A program made the translations under genes and the position numbers. A DNA stretch of 8,850 nt from positions 9,675-18,524 of the forward strand of contig DJET01000074.1 in assembly GCA_002431945.1 (NCBI GenBank). Reading direction: 5' to 3'. The notes beneath the pieces were generated by a model that was not told the DNA's origin, searched no databases, and saw only the letters and a list, made by a program, of their open reading frames with translations. Below are positions 5,094 through 8,850 of the stretch, in pieces. Source of the stretch: Ruminococcaceae bacterium UBA5891 (GTDB lineage Bacteria > Bacillota > Clostridia > Oscillospirales > Acutalibacteraceae). Each line of letters starts with the position of its first letter. Position 1 is the first letter of the stretch.

Positions 5094-6053
5094 ATGAGAA
5101 AAAATACAACCTTGCCGATAATGCTGCTTTTGCTGTTGCTTTGCGGCTGTAATGCAAACGGCGGCGAAAATTTAAACTCGCAAACAAGATTTTTGCTTGA
5201 TACCGCGGTAACCCTTTCGGCCGACTGCGATAACGAAACCCTCAGCGGCGCTTTCAAGCTTTGCGAAGAGCTTGAAAAAACCTTAAGCCGCACGGCGGCG
5301 GGCAGCGACGTTTACCGCCTTAACAATTCACAGGGGCCTGTTACGGTATCCGACGATACGCGGTTTTTAACGGAACGCGCGATATATTTTTCGGATATAT
5401 CGGGCGGTAAGTTTGATGTTACGATATGCCCCGTATCGGAATTGTGGGATTTTAAAAATCAGGTAATACCCGACCGTGACGAAATAGCCGAGGCGCTTAA
5501 AAACGTAGATTACCACAGCCTTGCGGTAAACGGAAACGAAATTTCGGCAAACGGAAAAAAGCTTGATTTAGGCGCTCTTGCAAAGGGCTATATTGCCGAT
5601 AAGCTTTACGATTATTTTAAGGAAAGCGGCGTTACAAGGGCGATTATAAACTTGGGCGGAAACGTTAAAACGCTGGGCGAATTTACGGTGGGAATAAAAA
5701 AGCCGTTTGAAAACACAACGGTTGCCGCCGTTAAATTAAAAAACAAAAGCGCCGCCACTTCGGGTATATACGAAAGGTATATTGAAAAAAACGGTAAAAT
5801 TTATCACCATATATTAGACCCCGAAACGGGTTACGGCGTTGAAAACGAATTGGCGTCCGTTACGGTTATAGGGGATAATTCCTGCGACTGCGACGCGCTT
5901 TCCACCGTTTGTATGCTTGTTGGCACCGAAAAAAGCGCCGAAATTTTAAAAGATAATAACGCCGAGGCGGTTTTTATCGGCCGCGACGGTAAAATAACCC
6001 TTACTTCGGGCTTATACCGCGAAAACGATAAAATATATTTTAAACAGAGGTAA
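5094..6053 (+). CDS. apbE: FAD:protein FMN transferase, lipoprotein (ApbE/FmnB type)
   Basis: This transfers FMN from FAD onto a Ser/Thr of extracytoplasmic flavoproteins (EC 2.7.1.180, Mg-dependent), acting outside the membrane. The 319-residue product begins with a lipoprotein signal: basic MRKN, a leucine-rich core (10-16) and the lipobox LCGC with lipidated Cys19. The ApbE domain follows. It shows GGKFDVTICP (104-113), DLGALAKGYIAD (158-169), INLGGN (185-190), HHILDPETGYG (238-248) and DCDALST (265-271), covering the FAD and metal sites. The ATG at 5094 is set by the signal peptide. A Shine-Dalgarno site is lacking (only AAAGG two bases away), and the promoter places the transcript start at the ATG, so a leaderless message is possible. 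It ends five bases before secA and opposes the NusG-II/Gx pair. Its flavoprotein substrate is not in the window. Confidence 0.94.
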   Translation: MRKNTTLPIMLLLLLLCGCNANGGENLNSQTRFLLDTAVTLSADCDNETLSGAFKLCEELEKTLSRTAAGSDVYRLNNSQGPVTVSDDTRFLTERAIYFSDISGGKFDVTICPVSELWDFKNQVIPDRDEIAEALKNVDYHSLAVNGNEISANGKKLDLGALAKGYIADKLYDYFKESGVTRAIINLGGNVKTLGEFTVGIKKPFENTTVAAVKLKNKSAATSGIYERYIEKNGKIYHHILDPETGYGVENELASVTVIGDNSCDCDALSTVCMLVGTEKSAEILKDNNAEAVFIGRDGKITLTSGLYRENDKIYFKQR

Positions 6054-6058
6054 TTGAA

Positions 6059-8791
6059 ATGGGTTTAATTAAAGCGCTGTTCGGAAATTACAGCGAAAAG
6101 GAAATTAAAAGAATAAAGCCGATACAGGCTAAGGTATTGGAGCTTGACGAAGAATACCAAAAGCTTACGGACGATGAGCTGAGGCACAAGACCGACGAAT
6201 TTAAGGAACGCCTTAACGCCGGCGAAACGCTTGACGATATTATGCCCGAAGCCTTTGCCGCCTGCCGCGAGGCTGCAAGCCGAGTGCTGGGTATGAAGCA
6301 CTTTCCCGTGCAGATAATAGGCGGTATTATACTTCACCAGGGCAGAATTGCCGAAATGAAAACGGGCGAGGGCAAAACCCTTGTCGCCACCCTGCCCGCG
6401 TACTTAAATGCGCTCTCCGGCAAGGGCGTGCATATTGTAACGGTTAACGATTACCTTGCCAAGCGCGACTCTGAGTGGATGGGCAAGCTTTACCGCTTTA
6501 TGGGGCTTACGGTAGGTCTTATAGTCCACGGAATGGACCACGACGAGAAAAAAGCCGCATACGAGGCGGATATAACCTACTGCACCAATAACGAGCTTGG
6601 GTTTGATTATCTGCGCGACAATATGGTGATTTATAAAGAGCAGAAGGTTCAGCGCGGCCATAACTTCGCCATTGTGGACGAGGTAGACTCCATACTTATA
6701 GACGAGGCGAGAACTCCGCTTATAATTTCGGGCCAAAGCGATAAATCGACCGACCTTTATACCAAAGCCGACCGCTTTGCTTTAAGCCTTAAAATGGTAA
6801 AGGTTAAGGAAATGGACGATAAGGAAAGCGACGAGGACGCAAATTACGACGGCGACTATGTTGTAGACGAAAAGGCGCACACCGCCACCCTTACCGCTTC
6901 GGGCGTTAAAAAGGCAGAGGAATATTTCGGCATAGAAAACCTTAACGATACCGAAAATATAGCGATAGCCCACCATATAAATCAGGCTATACGCGCCCAC
7001 GGCGTTATGAAACGCGACGTTGACTATGTGGTTAAAGACGGCGAGGTTATAATAGTAGACGAATTTACCGGCCGCCTTATGTACGGCAGGCGCTATAACG
7101 AAGGTCTGCACCAGGCTATCGAGGCTAAAGAGGGCGTTAAGGTTGCGCGCGAATCAAAAACCCTTGCAACAATTACGTTCCAAAATTTCTTCAGGCTTTA
7201 CGGCAAGCTTTCGGGTATGACGGGTACCGCCATGACCGAGGAAGCCGAGTTTCAGGAAATATATAAGCTTGACGTTATCGAGATACCCACAAACAAGCCG
7301 ATAGCACGTATAGACGAAAACGACGTGGTATATAAAACCGAAAAATCAAAGTTCAACGCCGTTATAGACGATATTATAGCCCGCCACGAAAAAGGTCAGC
7401 CCGTGCTTGTGGGTACGGTTACGATTGAAAAGTCCGAGCTGCTTTCCGGTATGCTTAAACGCCGCGGCGTAAAGCACAACGTGCTTAACGCAAAGCACCA
7501 CGAAAAAGAGGCGGAAATTATAGCTCAGGCAGGTATGCCGGGCGCCGTTACCATTGCTACCAATATGGCGGGCCGCGGCACCGATATAATGCTCGGCGGT
7601 AATGCAGAATACCTTGCAAAGGCGGCGCTGCGCCACGACGGCTTAAGCGAAGAGATCATAAGCGAAGCCACAGGCTTTGCCGAAACGGACGACGAAGACA
7701 TAATCTCTGCCCGTGAAAAATATAAGGAATATTACGATAAATATAAGGCGGAAATAGCGCCCGAAGCAGATAAGGTTCGCGCGGCGGGCGGCCTTAGCAT
7801 TATAGGCACCGAGCGCCACGATTCAAGACGTATCGATAACCAGCTGCGCGGCCGTGCGGGACGTCAGGGCGACCCCGGCAGCACAAGATTTTACGTATCG
7901 CTTGAAGACGACCTTATGCGCCTTTTCGGCGGCGAGCGTATTTCCAATATGATGGACACCTTAAAGGTGGAAGAGGATACCCCGCTTGAAAGCAAAATGC
8001 TTTCGCACACGATTGAAAGCGCCCAGAAGAAGAAAGAGGGTATGAACTTCGCCATACGTAAAAACGTGCTCCAGTACGACGACGTAATGAACAAACAGCG
8101 CGAGCTTATTTACAGCCAGCGCAACAAGGTGCTTGACGGCGAAAACCTTAAGGATACCGTGCTTAAGATGATCGACGAAACTATCGAGGAATACTCTAAA
8201 ATTTATCTTGCGGACAGCGCGGTTCACGATAACTGGGATCTGAACGGTATGCGCGAATATTTCCTCGGCTGGATAACAACGCCCGAAGACCTGCACTTTA
8301 CGCCCGAAGAGCTCGGCAATACCTCAAGAGAAGAGGTTGCCGAAAAATTAAAGGCAGAGGCGCACGCGCGCTACGAGCAGCGCGAGGCGGAATTCGGCAG
8401 CGATATTATGCGCGAGATAGAGCGCGTAATGCTGCTGCGCTCGGTTGATACCAACTGGATGGATCATATAGACGCTATGGATCAGCTCCGTCAGGGTATA
8501 GGTCTTCGCGCTTACGGTCAGCACGACCCTGTTGTTGAATACCGCAACGACAGCTACGATATGTTCGAGGCTATGACCAACACCATTCGCGAGCAGACCG
8601 CAAAGCTGGTGCTTACCGTTCGCGTTCGCCGCGACGAGGAGGTTAAGCGCGAAAAGGTTGCCGAGGAAACGGGTACCGGCGATAAGCCGCAAACCGTTAA
8701 GGGTAAGGGCGTTGTAAGCAAAAACGCGCTTTGCCCCTGCGGCAGCGGCAAAAAATATAAGCGCTGCTGCGGCAAAGGTCTTGAGGACTGA
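6059..8791 (+). CDS. secA: Preprotein translocase ATPase subunit SecA
   Basis: This is the motor ATPase that drives unfolded secretory proteins through SecYEG. The 910-residue length is typical. Motifs in order: the N-terminal SecA start MGLIKALFGNYSEKEIKRI; Walker A KTGEGKT (101-107); VNDYLAKRDSEWMG (129-142); DEVDSILIDEARTPLI (207-222, Walker B); the preprotein cross-linking domain (about 227-375); GRGTDIMLGG (505-514); HDSRRIDNQLRGRAGRQGD (587-605) in the second nucleotide-binding domain; the scaffold and wing (about 615-840). The tail has a zinc-binding site with Cys892, Cys894, Cys903 and Cys904 (CxCx8CC), used for SecB or ribosome and lipid contacts. AGAGG at 6046-6050, inside the end of apbE, serves as ribosome binding site eight bases from the ATG. 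Cotranscription with apbE is likely from the 5-nt gap. No accessory Sec gene is adjacent, and no disruption is seen. Confidence 0.98.
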   Translation: MGLIKALFGNYSEKEIKRIKPIQAKVLELDEEYQKLTDDELRHKTDEFKERLNAGETLDDIMPEAFAACREAASRVLGMKHFPVQIIGGIILHQGRIAEMKTGEGKTLVATLPAYLNALSGKGVHIVTVNDYLAKRDSEWMGKLYRFMGLTVGLIVHGMDHDEKKAAYEADITYCTNNELGFDYLRDNMVIYKEQKVQRGHNFAIVDEVDSILIDEARTPLIISGQSDKSTDLYTKADRFALSLKMVKVKEMDDKESDEDANYDGDYVVDEKAHTATLTASGVKKAEEYFGIENLNDTENIAIAHHINQAIRAHGVMKRDVDYVVKDGEVIIVDEFTGRLMYGRRYNEGLHQAIEAKEGVKVARESKTLATITFQNFFRLYGKLSGMTGTAMTEEAEFQEIYKLDVIEIPTNKPIARIDENDVVYKTEKSKFNAVIDDIIARHEKGQPVLVGTVTIEKSELLSGMLKRRGVKHNVLNAKHHEKEAEIIAQAGMPGAVTIATNMAGRGTDIMLGGNAEYLAKAALRHDGLSEEIISEATGFAETDDEDIISAREKYKEYYDKYKAEIAPEADKVRAAGGLSIIGTERHDSRRIDNQLRGRAGRQGDPGSTRFYVSLEDDLMRLFGGERISNMMDTLKVEEDTPLESKMLSHTIESAQKKKEGMNFAIRKNVLQYDDVMNKQRELIYSQRNKVLDGENLKDTVLKMIDETIEEYSKIYLADSAVHDNWDLNGMREYFLGWITTPEDLHFTPEELGNTSREEVAEKLKAEAHARYEQREAEFGSDIMREIERVMLLRSVDTNWMDHIDAMDQLRQGIGLRAYGQHDPVVEYRNDSYDMFEAMTNTIREQTAKLVLTVRVRRDEEVKREKVAEETGTGDKPQTVKGKGVVSKNALCPCGSGKKYKRCCGKGLED

Positions 8792-8796
8792 TAAAA

Positions 8797-8829
8797 AACG
8801 GGGGCTGTCTTATTAAGACAGCCCCCGTT
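8797..8829. terminator. Bidirectional hairpin terminator downstream of secA
   Basis: The arms 8797-8811 and 8815-8829 are perfectly complementary, with a GC-rich base (CGGGGGC / GCCCCCG) and a tight AT loop. The hairpin starts five bases after the secA stop codon. On the plus strand it is followed only by TTCAGTCTG, a weak tail. On the minus strand it is followed by a run of six T, so it is better formed for a converging gene from the right. The last 20 bases of the window show nothing else. Confidence 0.8.
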
Positions 8830-8850
8830 CAGTCTGTCGAAAAACCCAAA

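Noticed and set aside
8733..8770. Unusual SecA tail, CxCx8CC instead of CxCx8CH
   Set aside because: Both forms occur commonly as the SecA zinc site, so this is normal variation.

Overview
The window looks like a chromosomal segment of a low-to-moderate GC Bacillota, most likely an anaerobic gut Clostridium relative (Oscillospiraceae/Ruminococcaceae type). The evidence is a clostridial-style SecA with a C-terminal zinc-binding tail, a small cytoplasmic sigma factor paired with a one-pass membrane partner, and the trio ApbE / NusG-domain-II protein / Gx transporter that is common in anaerobic Clostridia. Taxonomy is inferred from gene content and style, not from a marker comparison.

Left part (1-910): a short XRE-type DNA-binding protein (304-546, minus strand) with its own strong hairpin terminator (222-269). 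It lies between two clusters of structured, non-coding dispersed repeats. The two clusters are built from the same modules in opposite orientation: 1-55 is an inverted copy of 659-713, and 94-157 is an inverted copy of 784-849.

Middle-left (911-2300): a two-gene minus-strand operon of an ECF-type sigma factor (1647-2207) and a membrane protein that is probably its anti-sigma factor (911-1660). The reading frames overlap by 14 nt. A terminator (2257-2294) separates this operon from the upstream gene asnB.

Centre (2298-4997): minus-strand asnB (glutamine-hydrolysing asparagine synthetase) with its own sigma-A-like promoter. Upstream of it is a coupled pair: a Gx transporter family membrane protein (4183-4671) and a NusG domain II protein (4671-4997), joined by a TAATG stop/start overlap.

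Right part (5058-8850): a divergent plus-strand unit of a lipoprotein FAD:protein FMN transferase (apbE, 5094-6053) and secA (6059-8791), 5 nt apart. The promoter in front of apbE is near consensus and places the transcription start almost on the ATG, so the apbE message may be leaderless. A long hairpin (8797-8829) ends the unit and is better formed as a terminator for a gene entering from the right.

Functionally, ApbE attaches FMN covalently to extracytoplasmic redox proteins, and the divergently transcribed NusG-II/Gx pair is often found near such flavinylation or electron-transfer genes. No FMN-accepting target protein is visible here. The most interesting points are the inverted repeat clusters around the XRE gene, the possible leaderless apbE, and the apbE-secA linkage opposite the NusG-II/Gx pair.
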